Of a stretch of 64,000 nucleotides of DNA, positions 7,791-19,376 are shown in pieces (position 1 is the first letter of the stretch; every line of letters starts with the position of its first letter). The notes below the pieces were generated by a model, which saw nothing but the letters and a program-made list of their open reading frames with translations, was not told the origin of the DNA and did no database searches. The position numbers were made by a program, and so were the translations under genes. This DNA is from Myxococcota bacterium (GTDB lineage Bacteria; Myxococcota_A; UBA796; UBA9615; JAKLKC01): the NCBI GenBank assembly GCA_023150875.1, contig JAKLKC010000016.1, positions 1 through 64,000 on the forward strand, given 5' to 3'.

Positions 7791-9505
7791 CCGCTCCCCC
7801 TTTCGAACGCCGCCAGCAGCGCGGCCCCCGCGGCGACGAGGCCGATCACGACCATGGCCAGGACCGCCGCCGCCGGCGGGTCCCCGTAGGACTGGAGGTC
7901 GAACAGCACCGTCCCCACCACCCGGGTCCGGGGCCCGTGGAGCAGGATCGACAGCGTCACCTCGGAGAAGCAGGGCAGGAAGACCAGCAGCCACGCCGAC
8001 AGCAGGGAGCGACGCAGCAGGGGCACGGTGATGGTGGCCACCGCCCGCTCCGGCGTCGCCCCCGACAGGCGGGCCGCCTCCTCCAGGGAGGGGTGGAGGG
8101 AGTCCAGCCCCGCCCCGGCGGACCGCACCGGGAAGGCGAGGTGTTTGACCACGTAGGCGATCCCTAGGAGCCACAGGGTGTCCGAGAGGGCCAGCGCGAA
8201 GGTGGCCCGCTCCAGCACCACCAAGCGGACCTCCTGGGTGAAGACCAGGAGGAAGCCCAGGGCAAGGACGGTGCCCGGCAGGGCGTAGGGGAGGGTGGCG
8301 AGGGCCGACAGGGCTCCCCGTCCGGGGAGGCGGGTGCGCCGGGAGGTCCAGGCCACCAGGGCCCCCAGGGGAACGGCGGCGGTCGCCGCGGCGACGGCGA
8401 GGAGGCCGCTGTTCCCGAGGGCCCGCACGGTCTCCGGCCGCTCGAAGAGCACCTCGGCCCAGCGCTCCAGGGTGAGGTTCCCCGGGGAGAGGCCCCCGCC
8501 CACGTTCCGCATCACGCTGGTCGCCCCGATCACCGCCACGGGGACGACCAGGGCCACGGCAGCGTAGGCCCCGGCGAAGGCCGCTCCCAGCCAGCGCGCC
8601 CTCCCGAGCCGGAAGGGCTCCCCGCGCCCCGCCTTGCCGGTGACGGTGGCGAAGGAGCGCCTCCCCAAGGCGCGGTGGAGGAGGGCGGGGACCCCGAGGC
8701 CCAGCAGGGCCAGCAGGGCGGCGAGTCCCGCCGCCTCGGTGCGGCCGTGGGCGGGGTCCAGGGCGAGGGCCTGGTAGATCCGGGTGGTGAGCACCGGGTC
8801 CGCGTCGGCGCCGCCGGAGAGCAGGTAGGGCAGGCCGAAGGCCGCCGCCGTGGCGGCGAAGACCAGCGAGGCCGACGCGGCGATCCCCGGCAGGGCCACC
8901 GGAAGGGTCACCGTCGCCAGGACCCGGGCCGGGGAGGCGCCGGAGATCCGCGCCGCCTCCTCCAGGGTGGCGTCCACCCGGGAGAGCTGATCCGCGGTGG
9001 CGAGCATGACGAAGGGGGTGAAGGCCAGGCCCAGCACCCACACCATCCCCACCAGGGAATACACGTCGAAGGCCGGCAGTCCCACCGCCGCCGCCGCCTG
9101 GTTGAGCAGGCCGTTGGTGGGGTTGAGCAGGCGGATCCAGGCGATCCCCAGGACGTAGGGGGGGATGGCGTAGGGGACGGTGCACAGGGGGCGCAGCCAC
9201 TCCCGCCCCGGCAGGTCGCTGCGCCCCAGCAGGAAGCCCAGGGGGACCCCCAGGGCGACGGTCATGGCGGACACCGCCGCGGAGAGCACCACCGAGCCCC
9301 GGAGCGCCGCCAGGTCCGCGGCGCCGAACCGGGGCCCCGCCGCCGGGCCTCCGCCCAGGGCCGCCATCCCCCGGAGGCCGTCCACCGCCAGCGCGGCGAG
9401 GGGCAGGGCCACGAAGGCCAGGAGCCCCAGGGCCAGCAGCCCCTGGGCCACCGCGGCGTAGGAGCGCCCGCCGCTGCCCGCCACCACGCGGGGACGTGCC
9501 GTCAT
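7772..9505 (-). CDS. ABC importer permease with two fused permease domains (FbpB-like)
   Basis: The 577-residue membrane protein has about twelve hydrophobic segments arranged as two tandem binding-protein-dependent permease domains. Each carries an EAA-type loop (TLEEAARISGASP and SLEEAARLSGATP) that contacts the ATPase. Fused permeases of this size are typical of ferric-iron and related importers. The ATG at 9505 overlaps the TGA of the binding-protein gene in an ATGA junction, which supports translational coupling. Confidence 0.9.
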   Translation of the reverse strand: MTARPRVVAGSGGRSYAAVAQGLLALGLLAFVALPLAALAVDGLRGMAALGGGPAAGPRFGAADLAALRGSVVLSAAVSAMTVALGVPLGFLLGRSDLPGREWLRPLCTVPYAIPPYVLGIAWIRLLNPTNGLLNQAAAAVGLPAFDVYSLVGMVWVLGLAFTPFVMLATADQLSRVDATLEEAARISGASPARVLATVTLPVALPGIAASASLVFAATAAAFGLPYLLSGGADADPVLTTRIYQALALDPAHGRTEAAGLAALLALLGLGVPALLHRALGRRSFATVTGKAGRGEPFRLGRARWLGAAFAGAYAAVALVVPVAVIGATSVMRNVGGGLSPGNLTLERWAEVLFERPETVRALGNSGLLAVAAATAAVPLGALVAWTSRRTRLPGRGALSALATLPYALPGTVLALGFLLVFTQEVRLVVLERATFALALSDTLWLLGIAYVVKHLAFPVRSAGAGLDSLHPSLEEAARLSGATPERAVATITVPLLRRSLLSAWLLVFLPCFSEVTLSILLHGPRTRVVGTVLFDLQSYGDPPAAAVLAMVVIGLVAAGAALLAAFERGSGWAKSS

Positions 9506-10551
9506 CGGCCCGCCCGCACCGCCTCGTAGGTCCTCACCAGCGCTTCCCTGCCGTCCACCACCGACCCCACGAAGTCCTCGGTCCACGGTTTGACGGGGAA
9601 GGAGCCCAGGGGTGGGGCACCCTCCGGGGGAGGCACGTCGGGCCGGGGGCTGTACATCCGCCCGGCGACGATGGCCCGCTGGCCCTCGGGGGAGAGGACC
9701 AGGTCGTATACCGCCTTCGCCGCCTCGGGGTTGTCGGTGCCCGCGAGGATGGCGATGGGCCCCGGGATCGTCACCGCCCCGTCCTCGGGGAGGATCGTCA
9801 CGGCGGGGGTGCGGTTCTCGCGGGCGGCCAGGAGGTTCTCCAGCAGGATCGCCCCCACCGGGCGTTCGCCGGACTCGATGCGCGTGAGCACCGCCGAGTT
9901 GCCCCCCGCCGCCACCAGGCCGTTGCCCCGGAGCCGCCGATAGAAGTCCCAGCCGCGCTCCGCCTGGAGGAACGCGAGCAGCGTCAGGTTGGTGCCGCTG
10001 GCCAGCGGGTCCCCGGTGGTGACGCGGTCCCGGAAGCGGGGCTCGGCGAGGTCCGCGAAGCGTCGGGGCCGCTCGGCCTCGGGCACCCTCTCCCCGTGGG
10101 CGGCCAGGACCATCAGCGACAGGCGGGAGGTCGCCCAGTAGCCGTCCAGGTCCAGGTACTCCCGGGGGATCCGGAGGGACTCCGGCGAGGCGTAGCGCAG
10201 CAGGCGCCCCTCCCGCCGCGCCTGCTCGTACCAGAAGGGGTCCGAGGTCAGGACCAGGTCGGCGGGGCTGCCGCCGCCGGCCAGCTCCGCCTCCAGGCGC
10301 TGGGAGACCTTCTCGCTGCCGGCCTGGAAGAAGCGGACGTCGAGGTCGGGGTAGCGGGCGGCGACGAGGGGCTCCAGGGAGCGGACCACCTCCTCGTACA
10401 TGGACGTGTACACCCACAGCTCGCCGGAGATCCCCCCGCCGGAGGCGGCTCCCCGGCCCCCTGGAGGGCCCAGCTCCACCCGGCAGGCGAGGCCCGCCAG
10501 CGCCACGGCGGCGAGACACGCCAGCGCCGCGGAGGGAAGGGGCCGCCTCAT
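9502..10551 (-). CDS. ABC importer periplasmic substrate-binding lipoprotein (ferric-iron-binding type)
   Basis: The 349-residue protein has a signal peptide ending near LAGLAC, then the class of fold seen in FbpA/AfuA-type binding proteins: a VYTSMYEE opening, the PADLVLTSDPFWYEQARREG segment, and a GNSAVLTRIESGERPVGAILLEN hinge region. The Tyr residues are compatible with iron-type ligands, but the substrate cannot be proven from sequence; phosphonate or other small-anion importers share this fold. Its ATG overlaps the corA stop by four bases and its stop overlaps the permease start, so all four genes form one operon. Confidence 0.8.
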   Translation of the reverse strand: MRRPLPSAALACLAAVALAGLACRVELGPPGGRGAASGGGISGELWVYTSMYEEVVRSLEPLVAARYPDLDVRFFQAGSEKVSQRLEAELAGGGSPADLVLTSDPFWYEQARREGRLLRYASPESLRIPREYLDLDGYWATSRLSLMVLAAHGERVPEAERPRRFADLAEPRFRDRVTTGDPLASGTNLTLLAFLQAERGWDFYRRLRGNGLVAAGGNSAVLTRIESGERPVGAILLENLLAARENRTPAVTILPEDGAVTIPGPIAILAGTDNPEAAKAVYDLVLSPEGQRAIVAGRMYSPRPDVPPPEGAPPLGSFPVKPWTEDFVGSVVDGREALVRTYEAVRAGR

Positions 10552-11630
10552 CGGAGCATCCCCCTGCGGTTCAGCCAGAAGAGGACCGCGGCGGCGCTGG
10601 CGACCATGAGGGCCATCGCCATCGGGTAACCCGACACCCAACCCAGCTCGGGCATGTGCCGGAAGTTCATGCCGTAGATCCCGGCGATGAGGGTCGGCGG
10701 CATCAGCAGCAGGGTCGCCACCGTGAGCGTCCGCATCACCTCGCTCAGGCGGTTGCTGGCGACGGACACGTAGGTCTCTAGCAGGGCGCTGGCGGTCTCG
10801 CGGTAGGTCTCGGTGAGGTCCGAGATCCGGGCGAGGCGGTCGGTGACGTCCCGGAAGAAGGGGCGCTCCCGCTCGGGGATCAGGGGGAACTCCCCCCGGG
10901 CGAGCCGGAGGATCGTCGCCTGCTGGTGCCCGTTGATCCGCCTCATGCGCTGGAGCCCTCGCTTCAGCCGGAGGAGGTCCGCCAGGTGCTCGGGGGAGGG
11001 GCGGTCGAGGATCAGGAACTCCAGCGCGGAGAGCTCGGTGTCGAAGCGGTCGAGGACGGGGTCGTACTGGTCGACGAGGGTGTCCAGCAGCTCCCGAAGG
11101 AACGCCACCTCCCCCTCGCCCATGCCCGGACTCTCGGGGAGGACGGTGCGGCGGTACGCCTCGTCGATGGCGTCCATCCTCTCGTGGTGGTAGGTCACGA
11201 GGAAGCGGGGGCCCAGGAAGGCGTCCAGCTCCACCGTCCGGTACTCGCCGCTGTCCCCCTCCCCGCCCGCCTCTCCCCCGGCCCGGTCCTCCGACCCCTC
11301 CCCCGGGTCGTCGGGCTCCGCCCCGGAGGCCCCCTCGGGGGGAGGGAGCGGGACCCCGTCCTCGTCCTGGTGCATCGCCTTCACACCGTGGACGACCAGG
11401 TACAGCCAGTTGTCGAATGCGTGCACCCTCGGGTGGCGGACGTCCTCCAGGCAGTCCCGGACCACCACGGGGTGGAACCCGAACACGTCGGTCAGGATCC
11501 GCTCCGCCAGCTCGGTCCTCCCCACCAGGTCCACCCAGGTCCACGCTTCGGGATCGGACAGCCAGCGGGAGAGGTCCTCGGCCGGGGCGGCGACGATGCC
11601 CCTCGGCGTGTGGACGCGGATTCGGACCAT
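10548..11630 (-). CDS. corA: CorA-family magnesium/cobalt channel
   Basis: The 360-residue protein has the large soluble N-terminal alpha/beta domain, a long helical segment, and two C-terminal membrane helices with the GMN selectivity signature (IYGMN) followed by a short loop, as in CorA pentameric Mg2+/Co2+ channels. An acidic, Gly-rich insert (about residues 98-130) is unusual. The ATG at 11630 was chosen over open frame upstream. It is the first gene of an operon with a ferric-type ABC importer, joined by an ATGA overlap. Promoter elements were not evident immediately upstream. Confidence 0.9.
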   Translation of the reverse strand: MVRIRVHTPRGIVAAPAEDLSRWLSDPEAWTWVDLVGRTELAERILTDVFGFHPVVVRDCLEDVRHPRVHAFDNWLYLVVHGVKAMHQDEDGVPLPPPEGASGAEPDDPGEGSEDRAGGEAGGEGDSGEYRTVELDAFLGPRFLVTYHHERMDAIDEAYRRTVLPESPGMGEGEVAFLRELLDTLVDQYDPVLDRFDTELSALEFLILDRPSPEHLADLLRLKRGLQRMRRINGHQQATILRLARGEFPLIPERERPFFRDVTDRLARISDLTETYRETASALLETYVSVASNRLSEVMRTLTVATLLLMPPTLIAGIYGMNFRHMPELGWVSGYPMAMALMVASAAAVLFWLNRRGMLR

Positions 11631-11754
11631 GGACCCCCGGTTCGGGCACCCCCCGCGGGCTGCGGGGGGACGATCCCCCGGCGCCGTCGCGGTCGGACGA
11701 GGGTCGCGAAGGATACCACGCCGCACCGGATCGCCGGGCGGGCGACGGACCCCG

Positions 11755-11783
11755 TTGACCGGCTCCGCCGGTGCTCGCACAAT
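11755..11783 (+). promoter_or_regulatory. Sigma70-like promoter in the corA / acidic-protein divergent gap
   Basis: TTGACC (11755-11760), a 17-base spacer and CACAAT (11778-11783) point toward the gene at 11957, leaving a leader of about 170 bases. The rest of the 326-base gap (11631-11956) is GC-rich, with short hairpins and no recognisable gene. Confidence 0.5.
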
Positions 11784-11956
11784 CCCGCCGTGGGTCGCGC
11801 GGTGGGTGGCCACCGGTCGCGCGGGGACGGGAGCAGGGACGACGGGGGGCCCTCCGGCCGCACGGAGCGGAGGGCGGTGGGAGCTGGCATCACGGTTGCT
11901 CGGCGCGACGGTCGGGCCCCGGCCGAGTCCGCGCCGGGGCGGGAAGGACATCATCG

Positions 11957-12313
11957 ATGACGAGGCGTCGACGGATCGGCGACGACGACGGGATCTCGAC
12001 CCTCTGGGACGTCTTCGGTGACGACGACGAGCCCTCGGGGCGCAGTGTGTGGGACGAGGGCGACGAGGAGGACGACGTCGACGACGAGGACTGGGAGGCG
12101 GCCCGCCGCATGGGCGACCTGGTCCCCGACGACTGGGAGGAGGGCGCCGATCCCCTGGCGGATGCCGACCTGGTCGCGGAGCTGGACGACGACGGCCCCG
12201 CCGACGAGGAGCCCGAGGAGGAGGCGCCGGAAGAGGACGCGGACGAGGACGAGCGTCCCCCGCGCTCCCGGAAGCCCGCGGCGGGGACCGCCGCCCGCGC
12301 CCGCAAGCGCTGA
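11957..12313 (+). CDS. Small highly acidic, probably disordered protein
   Basis: The 118-residue protein is dominated by Asp and Glu runs (for example DEEDDVDDEDWEAARR and EEPEEEAPEEDADEDE), with a short basic N terminus and a basic C-terminal tail RKPAAGTAARARKR. No fold or signal peptide is visible. Such charge segregation suggests a nucleic-acid- or protein-binding disordered factor, but no family was recognised. The ATG follows GGGAAGGA. A strong promoter-like sequence lies about 170 bases upstream. Confidence 0.6.
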   Translation: MTRRRRIGDDDGISTLWDVFGDDDEPSGRSVWDEGDEEDDVDDEDWEAARRMGDLVPDDWEEGADPLADADLVAELDDDGPADEEPEEEAPEEDADEDERPPRSRKPAAGTAARARKR

Positions 12314-12328
12314 GCCCGGTCCCGGGCT
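12313..12328. terminator. Short shared hairpin between convergent genes
   Basis: AGCCCGG-TC-CCGGGCT lies exactly between the stop of the acidic-protein gene and the stop of the cytochrome gene. It could end both transcripts. The loop is very short and there is no clear T run on either side, so the call is tentative. Confidence 0.35.
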
Positions 12329-12740
12329 ACTCGGGCTGCCCGCAGGCGAGCCACTCGCCGAGGTCGGCGATCTCGCCCCGGCTGGGCCGAACCCAGGAGT
12401 TCGGGGGCATCCGGGCCTCCTCGGCCACCACCCTCCAGACGACGCCCAGGTCCCCGTCCGCGGTGTCGACCACGGTGGCCTCCTCGAAGTCGTCGTAGTT
12501 CCAGTACCCCGGGGCGCCTTGCCGATACCAGCCGTCCAGGTCCGAGGCGTGGCAGCGGGTGCAATAGGACTCGTAGAAGGGCTGGGCGAAGCCCTCCCAC
12601 GTCAGGGCGGTGCCCCCGGGGGGGCAGGAGGGGGCGGGACCGTCGTAGGCGCACCCCGCGATGGCCAGTCCCGCGGCCGCCGCGGCCCCGGCGAAGAGGG
12701 CACGGGGCCGGTGCGTGCGGGGATCGTTCCGGTGTCGCAT
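12327..12740 (-). CDS. Mono-haem c-type cytochrome lipoprotein
   Basis: The 137-residue protein has a lipoprotein signal peptide (AIAGC, Cys30) and one covalent haem motif C60-T-R-C-H64. The later RMPP Met (about 112) is a likely distal ligand. The motif sits inside a YESYCTRCHASDLDGWYRQGAPGYWNYDDF context like that of small cytochrome c domains. It is anchored outside the cytoplasmic membrane or on the outer membrane. It follows the b561-like membrane protein and YceI on the same strand by 14 bases, suggesting a small electron-transfer module. RBS GAGG is correctly placed. Confidence 0.8.
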   Translation of the reverse strand: MRHRNDPRTHRPRALFAGAAAAAGLAIAGCAYDGPAPSCPPGGTALTWEGFAQPFYESYCTRCHASDLDGWYRQGAPGYWNYDDFEEATVVDTADGDLGVVWRVVAEEARMPPNSWVRPSRGEIADLGEWLACGQPE

Positions 12741-12754
12741 CGTCCGCCTCGGGT

Positions 12755-13429
12755 TCAGAAGAAGGTGATCACGATGCCCGCCGCGGACATCAGCCCCACG
12801 GTGGCGTACCCGCTGACGAGGTGGGCGGTGAGCAGGGCCTCGTAATCGGCGCCGCTGGCGACGTTCGCCATCAGGAAGCCCGTGACGAGCTGTGCGCCCA
12901 TGCCGATGCCGTGGAGCACCGAGAGGGCGCGGTGGACCTTCGAGGAGTCCACGTGCCCCGGGGCGGGGGCGCTGGAGCCCGCGGAACGGGGGCCCTTCGG
13001 GGCCGCCCACACCAGCGTCCCGGTGGTCAGGTACAGCCCCGTGGCGGTGCCCGCCAGGATGCGGTGGGCCGCCAGGCCCGCCTCGGGGACCGCCCCCGTC
13101 CCCTGGCGCCTCTGGACCGCGTTCACCGTGCCCACCACCTCGGCCCCGATCAGCGTGAACAGCGTCGCCAGGGCCATCCGCTGGTGGGCCTCGCGCATGG
13201 AGCGCCCGACGGCGAGGCGGCGTGCCAGCTTCTCCGCCTCGGGATCGGGGGCGGCGGGGGGATCGTCGAAGAAGCCGCCGTCGTCGTCGGTGGAGGTGGT
13301 CTCCGCGGACCCGCCCTCGCCGCCGTCGTCGGCGCGGGCCGGCGGCGCTCCCCAGAGCAGGGAGGCGGCGAGGACGAGGAGGGCGGCGGGGTTGCGGATC
13401 CAGGCTTCGGGGCGGGGCGGGTGACTCAT
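12755..13429 (-). CDS. Four-helix membrane protein, cytochrome b561-like
   Basis: The 224-residue protein has an N-terminal signal-like segment, an Asp-rich hydrophilic stretch (about 35-70), then four membrane helices with His residues at membrane-adjacent positions (His82, 122, 166, 173, 203). This pattern is compatible with b-type haem ligation as in the b561 family. Sequence similarity is weak, so b561 is an inference supported by its position: it overlaps the yceI stop (ATGA), as a b561-like gene accompanies yceI in other bacteria. Confidence 0.55.
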   Translation of the reverse strand: MSHPPRPEAWIRNPAALLVLAASLLWGAPPARADDGGEGGSAETTSTDDDGGFFDDPPAAPDPEAEKLARRLAVGRSMREAHQRMALATLFTLIGAEVVGTVNAVQRRQGTGAVPEAGLAAHRILAGTATGLYLTTGTLVWAAPKGPRSAGSSAPAPGHVDSSKVHRALSVLHGIGMGAQLVTGFLMANVASGADYEALLTAHLVSGYATVGLMSAAGIVITFF

Positions 13430-14004
13430 CGGGCGAAGACCATGTGGACCTTCACGGGCACCTCGGGGGCCACGGCGATGCCGATCACCGACTTGGGCTC
13501 CATGCCGAAGTGCGTGATGTCGAGGGTGAAGGCGCTGTCGACCACCACCTGGGTGGGGGTGATCACGGCGTCGATGGGCCACGAGACGTCCTTGAGGACG
13601 CCGTGGAACTGCATCTTGCCATAGGCGATGACCTTGAGTCGCTGCTCCGCCCCTTCACCGGACTTCGACTGCACCACCATCGAGGAGACCTGGAACTTCA
13701 CGGTCTTGTACGTGGAGGCGCCGATCTGCTCCTGCTGGTGGGAGTCCCTCAGCTCGTTGCCGGTGGAGAAGCCGGTGGCGTCGAGGACCACGCTCATCTT
13801 GCTGGCGGCGGGGTCCTCGGCGTCGAAGTCCAGGTTCGCCCGGATGTACTTCGCGTCCAGCCAGCCGTCGGCATCCTTGAACGGGTGGCTGATGTGGTAG
13901 TCGATCCGGGCGTCGGCCTGCTTGAGGGGTGCGGCGGCGGCGGGGATCGCGGCGGTGGCGGCCAGGACGAAGGCCAGGGCGAGGACGGGAAGAGCGGGGC
14001 GCAT
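13426..14004 (-). CDS. YceI-family periplasmic lipocalin-like protein
   Basis: The 192-residue protein has a signal peptide (to about AAAAPLK) followed by the YceI beta-barrel pattern: DARIDYHISHPF, LDFDAEDPAASKMSVVLDA, a helix-like RDSHQQEQIGASTYKTVKFQ strand pair, and a final FTLDITHFG strand. YceI proteins bind isoprenoid lipids such as quinones in the periplasm. The neighbouring b561-like and c-type cytochrome genes make a quinone-linked redox role plausible. A perfect AGGAGG precedes the ATG at 14004. Confidence 0.85.
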   Translation of the reverse strand: MRPALPVLALAFVLAATAAIPAAAAPLKQADARIDYHISHPFKDADGWLDAKYIRANLDFDAEDPAASKMSVVLDATGFSTGNELRDSHQQEQIGASTYKTVKFQVSSMVVQSKSGEGAEQRLKVIAYGKMQFHGVLKDVSWPIDAVITPTQVVVDSAFTLDITHFGMEPKSVIGIAVAPEVPVKVHMVFAR

Positions 14005-14169
14005 GGCTGCCTCCTGGGGTTCACGCGCTGGGGGCGGCGAGGGAACTCGTTTGATGTCGAAACGGTAGGTCCGTGCGTCGGGCCTGTCGAGGCCGGGCTC
14101 GGCGGCCTCGACGGACGGAGGCGGACCTGCCACCCGCGGGACGGGCCGCCGAGGGCGCGGGTCCCGTGG

Positions 14170-14547
14170 TCACCGCGGCGCGCGGCACACCCGACCCGGG
14201 CCGTCGGCGATGGACGTGCACTCCAGGCCCGCGGGGCACCCGCCCTCGGCGCCGCAGGGGGTCTCGCACGAGCCGAACTCCGGCCCCGCCCGCCCGGCGA
14301 TCCCGAAATAGCGCAGGCATTCGAGGTCCGGAGGGCAGTCCGTCGGCCCCTCGCAGGGTCGTCCTCGGCCCTCCCCGCCCGCGGCGGAGGGCGCCGGGGA
14401 GGGGAGGGGAGGCGGGGCCGTCACCTCCCCCGGGGGTGGCGAACCGCCGTCCTGGACGGGCCCGGCGACGGGCTCGGCCGGCCCGCGGTGGGGGGCGCAT
14501 CCGGCGACGGACAGGGTCGCCGCCGCGAGGAGGACGAGACGGAGCAT
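14170..14547 (-). CDS. Small Cys-rich lipoprotein
   Basis: The 125-residue protein has a clear lipobox (SVAGC), a Pro-rich linker (about 25-60), and a C-terminal Cys-rich domain with six or more Cys in a C-x5-CPP-x4-C / C-x3-C-x5-CPAGLEC arrangement. This resembles small disulfide-rich surface domains frequent in Myxococcota-like genomes. Function is unknown. It is divergently placed from the large FG-GAP lipoprotein gene at 14677. Confidence 0.6.
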   Translation of the reverse strand: MLRLVLLAAATLSVAGCAPHRGPAEPVAGPVQDGGSPPPGEVTAPPPLPSPAPSAAGGEGRGRPCEGPTDCPPDLECLRYFGIAGRAGPEFGSCETPCGAEGGCPAGLECTSIADGPGRVCRAPR

Positions 14548-14676
14548 GGACACCTCGTGGGGGCACCGAGCGCCGGGCCCCGCCCCCTCCTGGGTCGCTT
14601 CACCGGACCGCGACGGGCGAGTACTCTGCCTGAAGAGCCGGTCCCGGTGCGACCCGGCTCCGAAGGAGAGTCCCCC

Positions 14677-16743
14677 TTGCGGCTCCTGGCTTTCCATGCC
14701 TCGGCATTCCGAACGGGCCTGGCAGTCCTCGCGTTGCTCTGGCCGTTGGCGGCCTGTGGACCCGCCGGAGGGGATGACGACGACGGGGAAGACGACGACA
14801 CCGCCCCCGACGACGACGCCACTCCCGACGACGACACCGCCCCCGACGACGACGCCACTCCCGACGACGACACCGCTCCCGACGACGACGCCACTCCCGA
14901 CGACGACACCGCTCCCGACGACGACGCCACTCCCGACGACGACGCCACTCCCGACGACGACGCGGCCGACGACGACACCGGTCCGCCGCCCACCGACGGC
15001 GACGGTGACGGCTTCTCGGCGGAGTCCGGGGACTGCGACGACGGGGAACCGGACATCCATCCGGGAGCGGCGGAGATCTGCGACGGGGTGGACCAGGACT
15101 GCGACGGGATCGCCGACGACGGAGCCATCGACGCGGATGCCTGGTACCCCGACGGCGACGGGGACGGCTTCGGCACGCCGCCCGGGTTGTTGTCGTGCGA
15201 GGCCCTCCCGGCCCATGTCACCAACTGGATCGACTGCGACGACGGCGACGCCGCGATCTATCCCGGCGCCCCGGAGGCCTGCGACGGGACGGACGAGGAC
15301 TGCGACCTCCAGGTGGACGAGGACTTCGACGTCGACGCCGACGGTTACGCGACCTGCGCCGGGGACTGCGACGACGGGGATCCGGCCCTCTCCCCCGGCG
15401 CGACCGAGGCCTGCGGGGACGGGATCGACCAGGACTGTGACGGTGAAACGGACGAGGGTTGCCCCCTCGGGGGGACCTTCCTGTTGGCGTCGGCGGACGC
15501 CCGCATCTCCGGGGCGGCGGGCGAGTACTTGGGGGGACCGGCGACGTTCGCGGGGGACGTGAACGGGGACGGGCACGACGACGTGCTCATCGGCTCCGCC
15601 AGCCGTCGTGTCGGCGCCCTGCAGACAGGCGGGGCGTACCTCTTCTATGGCCCCATCGCCGGCGACCTGGCGGCGGACGACGCCGACGTGGTGCTGGACG
15701 GGCAGTACGACGGGGACGCGGCGGGCTCGGCGGTGGCGGGAGGGGGAGATCTCGACGGAGACGGGTACGACGACGTCGTCGTCGGCGCCAGCGGCTTCAC
15801 CGGGATCAGCCAGACGGGCATCGTCTACGTGTTCTACGGGCCCGTCGCCAGCGGCACCCGGAGCCTCTCCACCGCGGACGCCCGGCTTTTGGGGGATGCG
15901 GACGACGTCTACGCGGGGCGGTCGGTGGCCATCACCGCCGACGTGAACGCGGACGGGCTCGACGACCTATGGGTCGGCGCGGTGGGCTACCCGGGCGTCT
16001 CGCCGTGGAACGGGGCCGCGTTCCTGCTCCCCGGTCACTTCGGCACCTACGAGGTCATCGACGACGTCGCCCAGGCGGTGATCGTCGGGACCGGAGGGAG
16101 CCAGTTCGGGTGGAGCGTCTCCGTGGGCGACCTGGACGGCGACGGGGATCCCGACGTCGTGGTGGGCGCCCCCGACGAGAGTGGGGGCGGGGGTGCCGTC
16201 TATGCGATCTACGGTCCCCTGGCCGGCACCTACGACGCGACCGAGGACGCCCTGGGCCGCCGGTCCGGAGCGGGTCTCCTGGGCTGGCGGATCGAGGCCG
16301 CGGACCTGGATGGCGACGGGCTGGACGACATGCTGGCGTCGAGCGGAAGCGGCTACAAGGTCTACGGGTACTTCGGTCCCGTGTACGACGACGTGGTCTA
16401 CGCCTACGCCGACGTGGAGGTCACCTGGGCGGGGGGCCAGTCGGGCCGCACGATCAGCGCCGCCGGGGACATGAACGGCGACGGCCACGCGGACCTCCTC
16501 GTGGGGCATGACAGCGACAGCGAGGTCCACCTGGCCCTGGGACCCTTCCTCGGCGACGTGGACCTCGAGACCGACGCCGCGGTCACCTTCGTGGGCGAGA
16601 CCGGCAGCGACCGCGCCGGCACGTCCGTCGCCCTCGGCGGCGACGTCGACGGCGACGGCCGCACCGACCTCCTCATCGGCGCCTCCATGGCGGACGCCGC
16701 CGGCACCGACTCCGGGGCGATCTACCTGCTGTACGGGGACTAG
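14677..16743 (+). CDS. Large surface lipoprotein: Asp-rich linker, MopE-type repeats, FG-GAP repeats
   Basis: The 688-residue protein starts at a TTG with an excellent GAAGGAGAG site seven bases before it. It has a lipobox (LAAC), an Asp/Thr/Pro linker of repeated DDDTAPDDDATP units, three DCDD...DCDG repeats of the MopE/metal-binding type, and about six FG-GAP beta-propeller-like units with DxNGDGxDD calcium-loop motifs. FG-GAP units usually build calcium-binding propellers used in adhesion. The linker DNA is tandemly repeated and could vary in length. It is a paralogue of the protein at 59639. No ATG fits the signal peptide. Confidence 0.8.
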   Translation: MRLLAFHASAFRTGLAVLALLWPLAACGPAGGDDDDGEDDDTAPDDDATPDDDTAPDDDATPDDDTAPDDDATPDDDTAPDDDATPDDDATPDDDAADDDTGPPPTDGDGDGFSAESGDCDDGEPDIHPGAAEICDGVDQDCDGIADDGAIDADAWYPDGDGDGFGTPPGLLSCEALPAHVTNWIDCDDGDAAIYPGAPEACDGTDEDCDLQVDEDFDVDADGYATCAGDCDDGDPALSPGATEACGDGIDQDCDGETDEGCPLGGTFLLASADARISGAAGEYLGGPATFAGDVNGDGHDDVLIGSASRRVGALQTGGAYLFYGPIAGDLAADDADVVLDGQYDGDAAGSAVAGGGDLDGDGYDDVVVGASGFTGISQTGIVYVFYGPVASGTRSLSTADARLLGDADDVYAGRSVAITADVNADGLDDLWVGAVGYPGVSPWNGAAFLLPGHFGTYEVIDDVAQAVIVGTGGSQFGWSVSVGDLDGDGDPDVVVGAPDESGGGGAVYAIYGPLAGTYDATEDALGRRSGAGLLGWRIEAADLDGDGLDDMLASSGSGYKVYGYFGPVYDDVVYAYADVEVTWAGGQSGRTISAAGDMNGDGHADLLVGHDSDSEVHLALGPFLGDVDLETDAAVTFVGETGSDRAGTSVALGGDVDGDGRTDLLIGASMADAAGTDSGAIYLLYGD

Positions 16744-16748
16744 GGGGC

Positions 16749-16767
16749 CCTGCCCGCAACGGGCAGG
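16749..16767 (+). terminator. Hairpin after the FG-GAP lipoprotein gene
   Basis: CCTGCCCG-CAA-CGGGCAGG is a perfect 8-bp stem six bases after the stop codon at 16743. There is no strong T tract after it. The convergent tex gene ends 50 bases further on. Confidence 0.5.
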
Positions 16768-16817
16768 AGAACGAGCCCGATGCGTCCGCCTCCGGCAGGG
16801 GCGGGACCGGGCCCTTC

Positions 16818-19211
<2,394 letters not shown>

Positions 19212-19376
19212 GTTCTCCGGGGATCGGTCCGGCGGACGGCGGACCGGGGGCGGCCCCCCATCCCGGTGGCCGGGACCTCGGCGGGGCGCCGGGGCGGATC
19301 TTGGGGCAGGAGAGGGCGTGCGGCAAGCGAGGGAGGCAGGAGCGGTGCGCCGTCGCGCCCCCGAAGCATGCAGCAC

